From: a virus
DNA length: 29,203 bases
Reading direction: 5' to 3' (one strand)
Virus record (IMG/VR): IMGVR_UViG_3300044712_000662
Coordinates: 1 to 29,203 of that record
How positions within the stretch are numbered: the stretch's first letter is position 1; each line of letters starts with the position of its first letter. The notes beneath the pieces were generated by a model that saw nothing but the letters and a program-made list of their open reading frames with translations, was not told the DNA's origin and ran no database searches. The translations under genes and the position numbers were made by a program. Below, one piece after another: positions 19,483-28,921 of the stretch.

Positions 19483-21092
19483 TGGGTTACCCGGAAAACT
19501 CGCTCTTCGACAAGATCGACAAGGCTTCGGGGAACTCCCTGTCCCGCTGCGAGGACGGAAGGGTCCGCGATTCTAAGGACCTGAAGCCGCTCTCGATGAG
19601 CGCCATTGCCGATGTCCGGCAGCTGGTCCTCGACTCGGTGCGCGCGGATATGGTGAAAGACCCGGGCAGATTCCAGTCCCTGGACGAGGCGCGCCACGAA
19701 ACGGGGAACCGCGTCAAGTCGATGCTCACCCAGGCCATGGATGGCTTCCAGAACGACATCACCGGCATCGGGACCGCCCTTGACCCCGCCATGTACAATA
19801 CTGCTTACGTGCCGATCTCCCTCACCCCGGACGAGGCGACGGGAATCTACGCATCTGGCGGCATCCCCGGGAAGATCATCGACAAGAAGGCCGAGGGCAT
19901 CATCCTGAACGGCTACACCTTCGACGGGCTCGAGCAGGACGAAGCCAAGGCGCTGCACGATTACGCGGAGGGGCTCGGCCTCAGCGCGGCGATCATCGAA
20001 GCGAACCGCGACGGGCTCATCTACGGCGGCTCCCTCTTGGTCCCGGCTTTCGCGATCGAGAACTCCCTCACATACCTGAAGAGCTTCGAAGAGCTGCTCA
20101 AGGATGGCATCCTCAAGCAGGGGAGCCTTAGGCGGTTCTGGACGGCCGACCGGTGGAATGCGGTCCTCGTCCCGGACTTCAACTTGAGCGCGGAATCGTA
20201 CATCAACCCGAAATCCTACTTCGTCCCCATGGCGGGGATCACTATCAAGACTTCGCGCATGGCTGTCATCCGCCCGAAGAAGCTGCCCTTCTGGGGCGTG
20301 ATCCGCCAGGTCGGCTGGGGGGTTTCGGATATCGAGAGCTGGATGCGCTCAGTCCTGGCCTACGAGATGGGGATCATGGCCATCCCGACGATGGCGCAGC
20401 AGATCAGCCTCATGTACCACCACATCCCCCTGGACGGCATCATCGCGCAGAACGGGGCGGGTTTCGCGAAGGACTTCGCCGAGAAGAATGCCGAGATGAT
20501 GCGGAACTGGTCCATCCTGAGCCCACGCACCCAGAACTCCCTGGGCGAGATCAAGATCCTCGATCGCACCTACACCGGGTACTGGGACCTGATCAAGATC
20601 CTCCAGGAGGACATTGGCGCCAAGTCCGAGATCTCGAACAACATCCTCTTCCACCAAAACCCGACCGGTTTCTCGGAGAACGAGAAAGACGTGACCATGA
20701 TGCAGTCCGAGGTCACCAAGCGCATCGCCAACAACATCGCCTCGCAGCTCAAGAACGTGGTCAAGATGCTGGTCGTCTCTTGCTTTGGGACCGATTCCCC
20801 GGCCTTCAAGAAAATCGAGAACATCAAGATCAACTTCAACCCGCCCCAGATGGTCACCAACGAGGAACGGATGGAGCAGGGGAAGGCCTTCGCTGAGATC
20901 CTGCGGAACCTCGTCTCCGAGGTCGGTATGCCAGCCAAGGAGGCCCTCGCCCTGGCCAGCTCCTGCATCCCCACCGTCAAGGTCCCGGATGAGGTCGTCA
21001 CGGCCATGGCAAACCTGGACAACGCCGATCCCGAGGGCGAAGCCCCCGCGGGCTCCGGGCTCCTGGGCGGGATTCTTGGAGGTCGGGCGTGA
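19482..21092 (+). CDS. Portal protein, DUF1073 family (536 aa)
   Basis: The protein carries DUF1073-type portal features: PDEATGIYASGGIPGKIIDK, then YGGSLLVPAF, LPFWGVIRQVGWGVSDIESW and SNNILFHQNPTGFSENEKDV, followed by helical segments and a Gly-rich end (GSGLLGGILGGRA). The dodecameric portal forms the DNA channel at one capsid vertex. Its position between TerL and the minor head protein is standard. Confidence 0.88.
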   Translation: MGYPENSLFDKIDKASGNSLSRCEDGRVRDSKDLKPLSMSAIADVRQLVLDSVRADMVKDPGRFQSLDEARHETGNRVKSMLTQAMDGFQNDITGIGTALDPAMYNTAYVPISLTPDEATGIYASGGIPGKIIDKKAEGIILNGYTFDGLEQDEAKALHDYAEGLGLSAAIIEANRDGLIYGGSLLVPAFAIENSLTYLKSFEELLKDGILKQGSLRRFWTADRWNAVLVPDFNLSAESYINPKSYFVPMAGITIKTSRMAVIRPKKLPFWGVIRQVGWGVSDIESWMRSVLAYEMGIMAIPTMAQQISLMYHHIPLDGIIAQNGAGFAKDFAEKNAEMMRNWSILSPRTQNSLGEIKILDRTYTGYWDLIKILQEDIGAKSEISNNILFHQNPTGFSENEKDVTMMQSEVTKRIANNIASQLKNVVKMLVVSCFGTDSPAFKKIENIKINFNPPQMVTNEERMEQGKAFAEILRNLVSEVGMPAKEALALASSCIPTVKVPDEVVTAMANLDNADPEGEAPAGSGLLGGILGGRA

Positions 21093-21907
21093 TCCGGCGC
21101 AACGGCTTCGTCTACAACGACAAGACCTCTGAGGCCCTGCAGGCCCAGCGGCGCGCCGGCGCCGTTTTCCCGTCCATGGACATCGTCGAGATGCTCGGCC
21201 GGATCGCGGAGAAGGAATTCCGCGCGGAGCTCGCCCTCCTGCGCAGCCAGTACGCCGGGGACAGCGCCTTCGTCGCGGACAACATCAGCCCGGAGAACCT
21301 CATCGACATCATCCGCCGGAAGCTCCGCCTCGCGCCCTCCGGGGATACGTCGCTCCGGAACCGGCTTCTTCGCGCCCTGGCCAAGGCCCAGCAGTCCTGG
21401 TTCAAAAGCCTTTTCTCGAGCTCGGACGCCGATCCCCGGTACAAGCTCCGCGTTTCCTACGGCCTCGACCGCGATGAGGTCTTCGTGGACAAGCTCGAGG
21501 AGGTCCAGCGCACCTACGTGGACCAGGCCATCCAGAAGATCAGCGAGGGCAAGAGCGCCATCCGCCAGAACTTCATCGAGGAATTCTCCAAGTACATCAG
21601 CGGGAAGGGGAACATCGAGACCGTGAACGAGCTCCTGAAGCAGGCACATGAGGAAGTAGGATCGTTCTCCCGCTTCTTCGCCCGGGACCAGATGCAGCGC
21701 TTCGACAAGTCGATGACTGATGCCTCGATGGCCCAGGCCGGGACGACCAAATTCAAGGTCCTTCCCGTGCGGGATGGCCGGACCCGAAAGACCCATCTCG
21801 CCCTCCGTGGGAAGATATTCGACGTGGCAAACCCGCCAGCGGAGCTCGACGAGTACAACTGCCGGTGCCGCAAGGTCCCGGTTTTCGCTGACCTGGAGGC
21901 TGTATGA
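21089..21907 (+). CDS. Minor head protein, Mu F / SPP1 gp7-like (272 aa)
   Basis: The start is GTG 21089 with GGAGGT upstream and a GTGA overlap with the portal gene. A helical N-terminus is followed by the conserved core FFARDQMQRFDKSMTDASMA, KVLPVRDGRTRKTHLALRGK and the Cys-containing end EYNCRCRKVPVF, as in PF04233. It is a minor head component probably involved in DNA ejection or head assembly. Confidence 0.88.
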   Translation: MIRRNGFVYNDKTSEALQAQRRAGAVFPSMDIVEMLGRIAEKEFRAELALLRSQYAGDSAFVADNISPENLIDIIRRKLRLAPSGDTSLRNRLLRALAKAQQSWFKSLFSSSDADPRYKLRVSYGLDRDEVFVDKLEEVQRTYVDQAIQKISEGKSAIRQNFIEEFSKYISGKGNIETVNELLKQAHEEVGSFSRFFARDQMQRFDKSMTDASMAQAGTTKFKVLPVRDGRTRKTHLALRGKIFDVANPPAELDEYNCRCRKVPVFADLEAV

Positions 21908-23217
21908 AAGAGCGCATCGCCAAGGACGTCATCATCGCACGGTCGGGAATCTACGAGTACTCGCGCGGGGAGCTTGCGGGGCTGGGGCTCCGGGAAATCC
22001 CGAAGGTCTACGACGGGATCGACGTGTTCAAGGTCTACCGCCCGGCCTCAGTCCTCATGGCGGCCCACGACAAGTTCACCAAGCTGCCGATCACCCGCGA
22101 GCACGTCGCATGGATCAACCCCAAGAACTACCGCGACCACGTCATCGGGTGGACGGGCGATTCCAGCGTCATGATCCCGAGTGACGACAAGAACGAGGTC
22201 GTGATCAAGTCTTCGGTGAACCTCCTGGACGCCGAGGGGATCGCGGCCTATGACTCCGGGATCCGCGAGGTCTCCCCGGGATACTCCGGGCATTTCGTCT
22301 GGAAGGAGGGAGCGTACCAGGATAGGGAATACCAGATCGTCATGGATTCGGTATCCGAAGTGAACCATTTGGCGTTAACCGTTCAGGGCCGAGGTGGCCC
22401 CGACGTAAAAATCGCAGATTCGAGGTGCGATATGAAGCTGAAAGAAAAAGCGAAGAAATTCGCGTCGGGGCTCTGGCATGCGGCCAAGAAGCTTGCCGCC
22501 GGCGTAAAGGACTCCGACCTGGGCGCGTTCCGCGCTAAGGTCGATGACCTCGTCGGAAACAGATCGACGCTCGACGACTCCGAAATCCAGAAGAGGGTCG
22601 AAGAGCTCAAGGGCTTTCTGGCCGACTTACCTGAGTCTGAAGAGAAGGGCACGCTCGAGCGCGTCCTCGAGGACTTCGGTGTAGGCCTCAAAGACCAGGA
22701 CGACGCTACCGCCGCCCAGGCCGGGAAGATGGTTGCTGACCTCTTCGAGAAGCTGGACGGGGACGCGATGTCCGACGTCTCCGGGAAGGAAGAGCCTCCC
22801 GCCAAGGACGGGGCCCCCGAGGGCGACAAGCCCAAAGAGGAGCCCAAGGAAGAGCCGAAGCCCGCGGAAGCCGCCGGCGGAAGCGGGGCCGACCCGACCA
22901 CGCCGAAGACGCCCGAGGACAAGAAGCCCGAGGACGGCGCCCCGGTCGCCGAGGCCCACAAGGAGCCGGACGGGGACGAGCCCCTCACGGCCGAAGAGGT
23001 CAAAGCGGTTCGCGCTCTCCTGTCCCAGGGGAAGGGCGCCGCGGACGGCTGCAAGGTCGGCGACAGCGAGCCGCCCAAGCCCGAAGACAAGCCTGCCGGC
23101 GACGGCAAGGCGGACGACTCCGTCGGAGCGTTCAGGACCAGCGTAGAAACCACGAAGGCCGGAGAGGGCCTCGTATCGTTCCTCGATTCCAGGTGGAACA
23201 AGAAGGGAGGTAAGTAA
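21904..23217 (+). CDS. DUF2213 prohead protease fused to scaffold domain (437 aa)
   Basis: Residues 1-165 match DUF2213: GIYEYSRGELAGLGLREIPK, then LPITREHVAWINPKNY, GIREVSPGYSGHFVWK and SVSEVNHLALTVQGRGGPDV. This family is thought to process capsid precursors. The rest is charged helix and a Pro/Glu/Lys-rich linker (KPKEEPKEEPKPAEAAGG), typical of a scaffold. An internal ATG at 22432 with GAGGTG upstream could give the scaffold alone (261 aa), like lambda C/Nu3. It overlaps the minor head gene by ATGA. Confidence 0.85.
   Translation: MKERIAKDVIIARSGIYEYSRGELAGLGLREIPKVYDGIDVFKVYRPASVLMAAHDKFTKLPITREHVAWINPKNYRDHVIGWTGDSSVMIPSDDKNEVVIKSSVNLLDAEGIAAYDSGIREVSPGYSGHFVWKEGAYQDREYQIVMDSVSEVNHLALTVQGRGGPDVKIADSRCDMKLKEKAKKFASGLWHAAKKLAAGVKDSDLGAFRAKVDDLVGNRSTLDDSEIQKRVEELKGFLADLPESEEKGTLERVLEDFGVGLKDQDDATAAQAGKMVADLFEKLDGDAMSDVSGKEEPPAKDGAPEGDKPKEEPKEEPKPAEAAGGSGADPTTPKTPEDKKPEDGAPVAEAHKEPDGDEPLTAEEVKAVRALLSQGKGAADGCKVGDSEPPKPEDKPAGDGKADDSVGAFRTSVETTKAGEGLVSFLDSRWNKKGGK
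22422..22434 (+). promoter_or_regulatory. Internal ribosome-binding site and start for a separate scaffold product
   Basis: GAGGTG (22422-22427), four bases and ATG (22432-22434) lie in frame within the protease-scaffold gene, exactly where the protease domain ends. The product would begin MKLKEKAKKFASGLWHAAKK. Nested scaffold starts are known in lambda-like phages; here the evidence is position and sequence only. Confidence 0.5.
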
Positions 23218-23219
23218 CC

Positions 23220-24230
23220 ATGCAGGTAACCACCAACATTCCCCGCTTTACGGGAGTCTCGTATCGCGGCAAAGCGCCCATAAACGGATACCCCGCCGGG
23301 CCGAAAGAAATGCGCCTCACCGTGGGCGGCATTTTCGATTCCAGCAAGACCGAGAACATCGGGAACGAGGCCTATTTCGGCCGCGTCGTCTCGGCGGATG
23401 CGGCCGCGCCGCACAACTTCTATATCGGAGCCGGCGGCGACGTCCACACGGGCATCGTGCTCTTCGATGAGGCGATCGCCCAGAACCAGCCCGCGGGTTC
23501 GGACCACTACATCGCCGACACCCCGATGACCGTGCTCCGCAAGGGCCCCGTGGCCTACTCCTCCTGGAGGAAGACCGCCACCAGCGCCATCGATCCCGTG
23601 ATCGGTTGCGAGGTCATCTACAACGACACCACCGGCGAGGTCCAGTTCCTCGCCTCCGGCTCAGCCCCCTCCGGCTGGACCATTGCCCCCGCGGCTGTCC
23701 TGGACGTGTCCGACAGCGGCGATTCCGTCATCCTGTTCTGGGACTTCCCCGCCGGGTCCGTGGACGTGGCCGCCCTTTCCAGCTCCGTCTCCGCCCTGAG
23801 CGCCAAGATCGACGCCGCCGCCAATCTGGCCGGCAAGCCCTTCCGCAAGACCGTCACCCTCACCTCTGCCGCGGGCGCGACCCCCGTGCACGTGCTGACC
23901 GCTGCCGAAGTCGGAGCCGGGAACAAGGTTTTCATCGACGACTTCGACATCTCTGTCAACGGGACCGTCGCCTGGACCGACACCACCGGAACCGTGGTCA
24001 ACATCCAGGACACCGCGGACACTCCCGTCGTCGCCGCCGCCATCGCCAAGGCCCAGCTCACCAGCCAGGCCCAGCTCGGCAAGCATTCGACCGGCGTCAC
24101 CCTGGGGACCGCCATCCGCACCGGCGTCGGCCTGACCGCCGCCAAAGGCCTCGATGTCGCGGCCGATCACAACTTCGCTGCCGGAAGCGACATGACCATC
24201 ACCATCGTCGGCTTCATCGCGGCCGCGTAA
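23220..24230 (+). CDS. Structural protein, probable capsid decoration/cement (336 aa)
   Basis: GGGAGGTAAGTAACC precedes ATG 23220. The N-terminal part (PRFTGVSYRGKAPINGYPAG, then GPVAYSSWRKTATS and TGEVQFLASGSAPSGW) resembles phage cement or decoration proteins that lie just before the major capsid gene. The C-terminal third is Ala/Thr/Val-rich beta structure (LTSAAGATPVHVLTAAEVGA). It probably coats the capsid. Family assignment is by context and general look. Confidence 0.7.
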   Translation: MQVTTNIPRFTGVSYRGKAPINGYPAGPKEMRLTVGGIFDSSKTENIGNEAYFGRVVSADAAAPHNFYIGAGGDVHTGIVLFDEAIAQNQPAGSDHYIADTPMTVLRKGPVAYSSWRKTATSAIDPVIGCEVIYNDTTGEVQFLASGSAPSGWTIAPAAVLDVSDSGDSVILFWDFPAGSVDVAALSSSVSALSAKIDAAANLAGKPFRKTVTLTSAAGATPVHVLTAAEVGAGNKVFIDDFDISVNGTVAWTDTTGTVVNIQDTADTPVVAAAIAKAQLTSQAQLGKHSTGVTLGTAIRTGVGLTAAKGLDVAADHNFAAGSDMTITIVGFIAAA

Positions 24231-24241
24231 AGGAGGGGACC

Positions 24242-25603
24242 ATGAACATCGATCCCAAGCTCAAGTCCTTCATGGACAAGGTCTTCCAGGTGGTGAAGAT
24301 GGCGAATCCGCTCGCCTACCAGAACCTGGAGAACATGCTCTTCGACATCGGACCCTCGGCCAACCCGCGCTACGGCGCCGGCCCCGGGGCCATGTCCCCC
24401 GTGTTCGTCGGAGATTCCTACCTCAAGGGCAGGGTCTACGAGCCCGGGCAGCAGGGCATCTCTGCCGCCCTGGACGCCGTGTTCAAGCAGAATCCGGACG
24501 GCGTGGCCACGCGCTTCGTCTACAACTCGAGGACGCAGAAGTACGACCAGGAAGCCGTGATCCGCAAGGTAGCGGGGTTCGTCGGCGACGCCGTCGACCT
24601 CATCAGCTCCCAGCTGCTCTCCCCGAACCAGGCCTCCTGGTTCGCGAAGCCGTTCATGGAGCCGCTCACCTGGTCCATCTTCGAGGAGCTCGTGAACGAG
24701 CAGCCCGGCGTCAACGGACCCTGGGCCACCGTCATGAACCTCCCGCTCGCCGCTTACGGTGGCGGATTCGGCATGATCGGCAACGCCGGCGCCCCGAACA
24801 ACACCATCAGCGACGACGTGAACGTCCAGACTGGCCTCATGTCCACGCAGATCATCAATCTCGCCGTGACCTACTCGCTGACCGTCGAAGAGCTCGAGCG
24901 CGCTAAGACCGAGAGCTCGGTTCCCTATGCGGGACAGCTCATCAGCCAGAAGCAGAAGTACGCCAACTGGGTCCTCAGCATCATCACCGCCGCCCTGGGC
25001 TACTACGGCAACAGCTCGACCGACACCGAGGGCCTCCTCACCGTGAACGGCGCCTCCGCCTTCTCCGGGACCTCCCTGGCCGACATCATCGCCGGATCCA
25101 GCACTCACAAGGGCCAGCTGGCCTACGAGCAGCTCGCGACCCTCGTCAACTCCTTCCTCACCGGCAGCCAGAACAAGTTCACCAAGGTCGACATCACCAT
25201 GTCCCCCTACGCGCTGAACTGGTACAACTCCCTGAACTACAGCGAGACCTACAACCCCGAGACCCCGGCCCAGATCTTCGAGAAGAACTTCAACGCCGGC
25301 CTCGGCAAGGGCAAGCAGAAGGTGACCTTCAACTTCCGCTCGGACCCGCTGCTCAACTCCAGCGCCGTGAACCCGTTCAACCCCCTGGCCCACGACTACC
25401 TCCTCCTCTCCTCGCCCGAGATCTCCACCGGCGTGGACAACGAGGTCGAGCCGCTCCTTCCCTTCGGCATCCCGCTGAAGGACTTCGTTTTCCCGGTGAC
25501 CCCCGGCCAGTACGGCCAGCAGTTCAAGACCCTCCGGCGCGTCGCCGGCGTCATCTGCCCGTACACCCCGGCGATCGCCGCCTACTATGGATTCGGAGCG
25601 TAA
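24242..25603 (+). CDS. Major capsid protein (453 aa)
   Basis: A very strong AAAGGAGGGG site precedes ATG 24242, suiting the most abundant virion protein. The sequence is well-mixed alpha/beta without charged linkers: DPKLKSFMDKVFQVVKMANP, PLTWSIFEELVNEQPGVNGP and KDFVFPVTPGQYGQQFKTLR. Its position after the protease/scaffold and decoration genes, and its length, fit an HK97-fold capsid protein of the kind paired with DUF2213. Confidence 0.85.
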   Translation: MNIDPKLKSFMDKVFQVVKMANPLAYQNLENMLFDIGPSANPRYGAGPGAMSPVFVGDSYLKGRVYEPGQQGISAALDAVFKQNPDGVATRFVYNSRTQKYDQEAVIRKVAGFVGDAVDLISSQLLSPNQASWFAKPFMEPLTWSIFEELVNEQPGVNGPWATVMNLPLAAYGGGFGMIGNAGAPNNTISDDVNVQTGLMSTQIINLAVTYSLTVEELERAKTESSVPYAGQLISQKQKYANWVLSIITAALGYYGNSSTDTEGLLTVNGASAFSGTSLADIIAGSSTHKGQLAYEQLATLVNSFLTGSQNKFTKVDITMSPYALNWYNSLNYSETYNPETPAQIFEKNFNAGLGKGKQKVTFNFRSDPLLNSSAVNPFNPLAHDYLLLSSPEISTGVDNEVEPLLPFGIPLKDFVFPVTPGQYGQQFKTLRRVAGVICPYTPAIAAYYGFGA

Positions 25604-25606
25604 TCG

Positions 25607-26032
25607 ATGGCCAAGCAGGCAAAGACGATCGAAGAAGACAAGATCATCCAGTCTTTCCTCCCGCACCAGTTCACCCTGAGCTGGCCGGGAGGGAAGATCG
25701 ACCTGCCCTCGAAGAAGTCGGCGCCGAAGAACATCGCGTTCATCGGCCCGGCTGCTTTCGAGTACTTCTCCCGCGAGAGGTACGAGGATGGCGACAAGAA
25801 CGCCATCTCCGGAAAGGTGTTCAAGGAATTCCTCGAGGCGAAGATGATCCGGATCCTGGACAAAGTCCCCTCCGGATACCTGAACGCCACCGAGCGGATC
25901 GCCCAGGAGCAGGAGCGCGCGAACGAGGCCGTGAAGGCCCTCGAGGCCCTCAAGGCCGACAACGCCGCGCTGCAGGCTGAGAACGAGACGCTCAAGGCCC
26001 AGATCATCGATCTGGGGGGAAAGGTCAAATGA
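25607..26032 (+). CDS. Hypothetical structural protein with C-terminal coiled coil (141 aa)
   Basis: ATG 25607 lies three bases after the capsid gene stop. Residues 18-75 look globular (LPHQFTLSWPGGKIDLPSKK, PAAFEYFSRERYEDGDKNAI); residues about 95-138 form a clear coiled coil (ERANEAVKALEALKADNAAL). It overlaps the next gene by ATGA. The position suggests a head-completion or connector role. Family unknown. Confidence 0.7.
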   Translation: MAKQAKTIEEDKIIQSFLPHQFTLSWPGGKIDLPSKKSAPKNIAFIGPAAFEYFSRERYEDGDKNAISGKVFKEFLEAKMIRILDKVPSGYLNATERIAQEQERANEAVKALEALKADNAALQAENETLKAQIIDLGGKVK

Positions 26033-26427
26033 TCACGGCCGCGGATTTCGCCTACTGGAAAAACTTCGATCTCACCGAGGTGAAGGACGCCGACGTGTCG
26101 GCCGCCATCCTGACGGTGAACGCCCAGTGGACCGGGGCGCTTTCCTTCTGGGCAGCGCTGTCGGCCGAAATCCGCGCCGCAAAGCGCCTGGCTCTCGAGA
26201 ACCTTCTCGTGGCCTGGCATCTCGCCAATTTCTTCCCGGGCGCCGTCCGAGGCGTAATGGCTTCGGGCGGTATGCCCGTTTCTTCCAAGAGCATCGGGGG
26301 GACGTCCCTGTCATTCGACCTCGCGCAGGTCCAGGACTCCCTGAAGGTGCTCAATTCCAACACCTTCGGCATTCAGGCTCTCCAGATGATCCTGAGCGCG
26401 CCGGAAAGGTTCGGCATCTATGGTTGA
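26029..26427 (+). CDS. DUF4054 head-tail adaptor (132 aa)
   Basis: It follows the DUF4054 layout: start MITAADFAYWKNFDLTEVKD, a helical middle with RLALENLLVAWHLANFF, and the conserved GMPVSSKSIGGTSLSFDL turn. These proteins form the adaptor ring below the portal. It overlaps its neighbours on both sides. Confidence 0.78.
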   Translation: MITAADFAYWKNFDLTEVKDADVSAAILTVNAQWTGALSFWAALSAEIRAAKRLALENLLVAWHLANFFPGAVRGVMASGGMPVSSKSIGGTSLSFDLAQVQDSLKVLNSNTFGIQALQMILSAPERFGIYG

Positions 26428-26932
26428 TGTGACCGTTCGCACCACCCGCCATCAAATCCTCAAGGCACCGAAGTCGGTGATCATTAAGGTCGGCATTTTA
26501 GGTGGTCGGATTCACGCCCCGAAGGCCAAGGGGAAAAAATCCACAGAGCCGGTACCCATGGCGAAGCTCATCGCATGGCTGGAAGCCGGATTCGCGTTCA
26601 AGGCGCGGAATGGGAAAAAGATCACGGTCCCCCCTCGCCCCATCCTCGCTCCTGGAATCGAGAAAGGGTGGGAAGGAATACAGAAGGGGTTCAAGCAGCT
26701 CTCGGCCGCGCTCATAGAAGGCGGAACCGGAGACGCGGAAATCGCGAAGGTCGCGAGTTTTACGGTCGGGAAGATCCAGGAATACGTCGACGGGGATCTC
26801 CCCGGAATCGCCCCAAACGCGGAATCGACGATCAAGAACAAGGGAACGAGCGCGGGCGCCGGCGGGAACACCCCTATGATCGATACCGGCGAGCTCGTCG
26901 CGGCGCTGACCTACGCCTCGGAGAAGTCCTAA
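26420..26932 (+). CDS. HK97 gp10-like neck/tail-completion protein (170 aa)
   Basis: The features VIIKVGILGGRIHAPKAKGK, LIAWLEAGFAFKARNGKKIT, VPPRPILAPGIEKGWEGIQK and GNTPMIDTGELVAALTY are typical of gp10/Mu gpG-type neck proteins: a metal-free alpha/beta fold with PPRPI and a C-terminal TGEL segment. It would join head and tail. ATG 26420 overlaps the adaptor gene by eight bases. Confidence 0.75.
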   Translation: MVDVTVRTTRHQILKAPKSVIIKVGILGGRIHAPKAKGKKSTEPVPMAKLIAWLEAGFAFKARNGKKITVPPRPILAPGIEKGWEGIQKGFKQLSAALIEGGTGDAEIAKVASFTVGKIQEYVDGDLPGIAPNAESTIKNKGTSAGAGGNTPMIDTGELVAALTYASEKS

Positions 26933-27339
26933 TGGGCGTCTACGGGGAAATGCTGCTGGCCTTTCCGGAGCAGATCCGGAGCTTCCTGCTTTTCGACGCG
27001 GAAGCAGGGCTGAACGATGGATACGGCCCGCGGCAGAACATCGTGAAGGCGAACGGTGTCATCCAGACGTCGACGAGCACGGTGAAGGATGAGAACGGCA
27101 ACCTCGTCCGGTCGGTTCACTACCGGCTCTGGACGAAAACAAAATTCCCCGATGCGATCGGCAGCATGGGGCGGTTCGTGGATTTCGGAGGGATCGTCTA
27201 CCGGGTCATGTCCGAATCGGACTGGCCGACTGAGGGCGGATTCTACTTCCACGACCTCGAAAAGGTGATAGGCACGGCACCCGGGAAGGCCTCAGTGCCG
27301 GCCGACGCATGGGAAACCGGGGAGGGGAATTTCGGATGA
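26932..27339 (+). CDS. Hypothetical head-tail connector protein (135 aa)
   Basis: ATG 26932 shares one base with the preceding TAA. The sequence is beta-rich (GVIQTSTSTVKDENGNLVRS, SMGRFVDFGGIVYRVMSESD) with a short N-terminal helix (MLLAFPEQIRSFLLF). It lies between two neck-type genes, so a connector or stopper role is likely. It ends in an ATGA overlap. The family is not recognised with certainty. Confidence 0.65.
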   Translation: MGVYGEMLLAFPEQIRSFLLFDAEAGLNDGYGPRQNIVKANGVIQTSTSTVKDENGNLVRSVHYRLWTKTKFPDAIGSMGRFVDFGGIVYRVMSESDWPTEGGFYFHDLEKVIGTAPGKASVPADAWETGEGNFG

Positions 27340-27827
27340 CCTCGAGCGAGTTCCGGTCATTCCTAGTAGCGATTTTCAAGCTTCCCTTGGCGCGCGTCGT
27401 CCCGCTCCAGGGAAACTGGTGGAACCCGCAGGATGGGAACCTCGCGGAGAACTGGATCGGGTTCAAGCTCGAGTCCGCGAACCCGCGGATCAAGCCGTTC
27501 TACCGGGAGGACGAAGACGGAGCGGTTTCCTCGGCGCATTGCGAGGTTCCTGTCCGGCTGCAGATCGTGGGGAAGCAGGCCGAGGTGATGGCGCAGAGCA
27601 TCATCAACTGGCCGAACCGGATGGACGTGCTGGACGCGCTCGAAGCGCTTGGCGCGCAGCCGATCCTCGAAGGATTTGGGAAATACACGGTGACGGATTT
27701 CTTCCAAGAGGGAGGGAACACCGTATGGGCATACAACGTAACGTTCCGGCTGATCGAGGAAATCCAGGCCGAGACGACGCAGGTCCAGATATTGACTTCG
27801 GAAATGGGAGGTAGCTTGAATGGCTAA
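27336..27827 (+). CDS. Probable tail terminator (LIC_12616/gp12-like) (163 aa)
   Basis: GGAGGGG precedes ATG 27336. The globular sequence (PLQGNWWNPQDGNLAENWIG, EVPVRLQIVGKQAEVMAQSI, VWAYNVTFRLIEEIQ) and the position just before the sheath gene match phage neck terminator proteins that cap the tail. It overlaps the sheath gene by eight bases. Confidence 0.6.
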   Translation: MTSSEFRSFLVAIFKLPLARVVPLQGNWWNPQDGNLAENWIGFKLESANPRIKPFYREDEDGAVSSAHCEVPVRLQIVGKQAEVMAQSIINWPNRMDVLDALEALGAQPILEGFGKYTVTDFFQEGGNTVWAYNVTFRLIEEIQAETTQVQILTSEMGGSLNG

Positions 27828-28911
27828 CGATTACGAGGGCAGCATTGCCCAGAACAAGATCAAGTACACCGTAGCGGTGACGAATGAGGTAGTCGTCGGC
27901 GACCTCTTCCAGTCGGTGGTGATCTTCGTCAAAACGGCTGACGCATCGGCGAACTTCGTGGACGCGCCCAGCGTCGGGGAATACCAGCTCGCGACCGCTT
28001 CCAATTTCGCGGACGTCGTGAAGGGCGATCTCCTGGTCTGGCTCACGGATTTCTACTCGAACAACGCCATCTCGAAGGTCTACCTCGTGGTCTTCGATGG
28101 CACGACCCTGAACACCGGTCTCGCGGCCTCCTTGGCGCTCTACCGGACCTTCGGCTTCTTCAAGCTCCTATTCTCGGAGACGCCGGCGGATCAGGTGACC
28201 TTCGCCACGGTCATGGCCACCGATACCGAATTCAGCCAGGCTTGGATCGGAACCAACGACGCCACCTGCTTGAATAAGTCCTCGACCACGTCCCTGGCCT
28301 ACCTCCTTGCGCACGCAAACCTCAAGCCGCACCTGGAGTACTACGCCGGCGACCACAACAGCGCGATGGTGCAGCTCGGCATCAGCCTGGCGACCCTCAA
28401 CCTCTCCGGCTTCGCCGTCGGGAACAGCCTGGACTACAAGGCCGTCTCGACCATCGGCGGATCGGGGACCGACGGGGCCAACCTTTCGGCGACGGACGCC
28501 GCCGCCCTCGAGGACCAGAACGTCGGATACTGGGCGACCATCGGCAACAACACCGGGCAGGTCGCGCAGTTCGGCGGCCGGCTGCTCGACGGGAGCCTCG
28601 CGGGCGCGGATTGGTGGGTGAAGTTCTTCTCCTACGTCTGCTCGGTCCAGGGCGCGACCTACCTCACCCAGCCCGGCGTGAATCACTACCGCAACGACGA
28701 GACCTATCAGGCCCTCCTGGCGATCATGGCCGGCGTGGTTCAGCCTTTCGTCCAGATGGGCAAGATCGGCGACTTCAAGATCACGGCGCCCAAGTTCTCG
28801 AAGCTGGCGAACACGGGCGATTCGTTCATCGTCCCGAATGCCTGGTCGGCCGCCTACAACGACAACGTTCGCGAGGTGACGATCCAGGGCAATCTCACCG
28901 TCGTGGTGTAA
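27820..28911 (+). CDS. Contractile tail sheath protein, DUF3383-like (363 aa)
   Basis: GGGAGGTAG precedes ATG 27820. The N-terminal part (EVVVGDLFQSVVIFVKTADA, then NNAISKVYLVVFDGTTLNTG) and the C-terminal domain (VNHYRNDETYQALLAIMAGV, NAWSAAYNDNVREVTIQGNL) resemble the DUF3383 sheath-like proteins of small myoviruses. It marks the virus as contractile-tailed. The tube gene follows, as expected. Confidence 0.8.
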   Translation: MANDYEGSIAQNKIKYTVAVTNEVVVGDLFQSVVIFVKTADASANFVDAPSVGEYQLATASNFADVVKGDLLVWLTDFYSNNAISKVYLVVFDGTTLNTGLAASLALYRTFGFFKLLFSETPADQVTFATVMATDTEFSQAWIGTNDATCLNKSSTTSLAYLLAHANLKPHLEYYAGDHNSAMVQLGISLATLNLSGFAVGNSLDYKAVSTIGGSGTDGANLSATDAAALEDQNVGYWATIGNNTGQVAQFGGRLLDGSLAGADWWVKFFSYVCSVQGATYLTQPGVNHYRNDETYQALLAIMAGVVQPFVQMGKIGDFKITAPKFSKLANTGDSFIVPNAWSAAYNDNVREVTIQGNLTVVV

Positions 28912-28921
28912 GGAGAAGATC

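Noticed and set aside
20570-21796. Minus-strand open frame of 408 codons across the portal and minor head genes
   Set aside because: It spans two confidently assigned plus-strand genes and shows no domain pattern.
24167-25666. Minus-strand open frame of 499 codons antisense to the capsid gene
   Set aside because: Gly/Val/Glu/Arg-rich shadow of a strongly expressed capsid gene with a consensus ribosome-binding site on the other strand.
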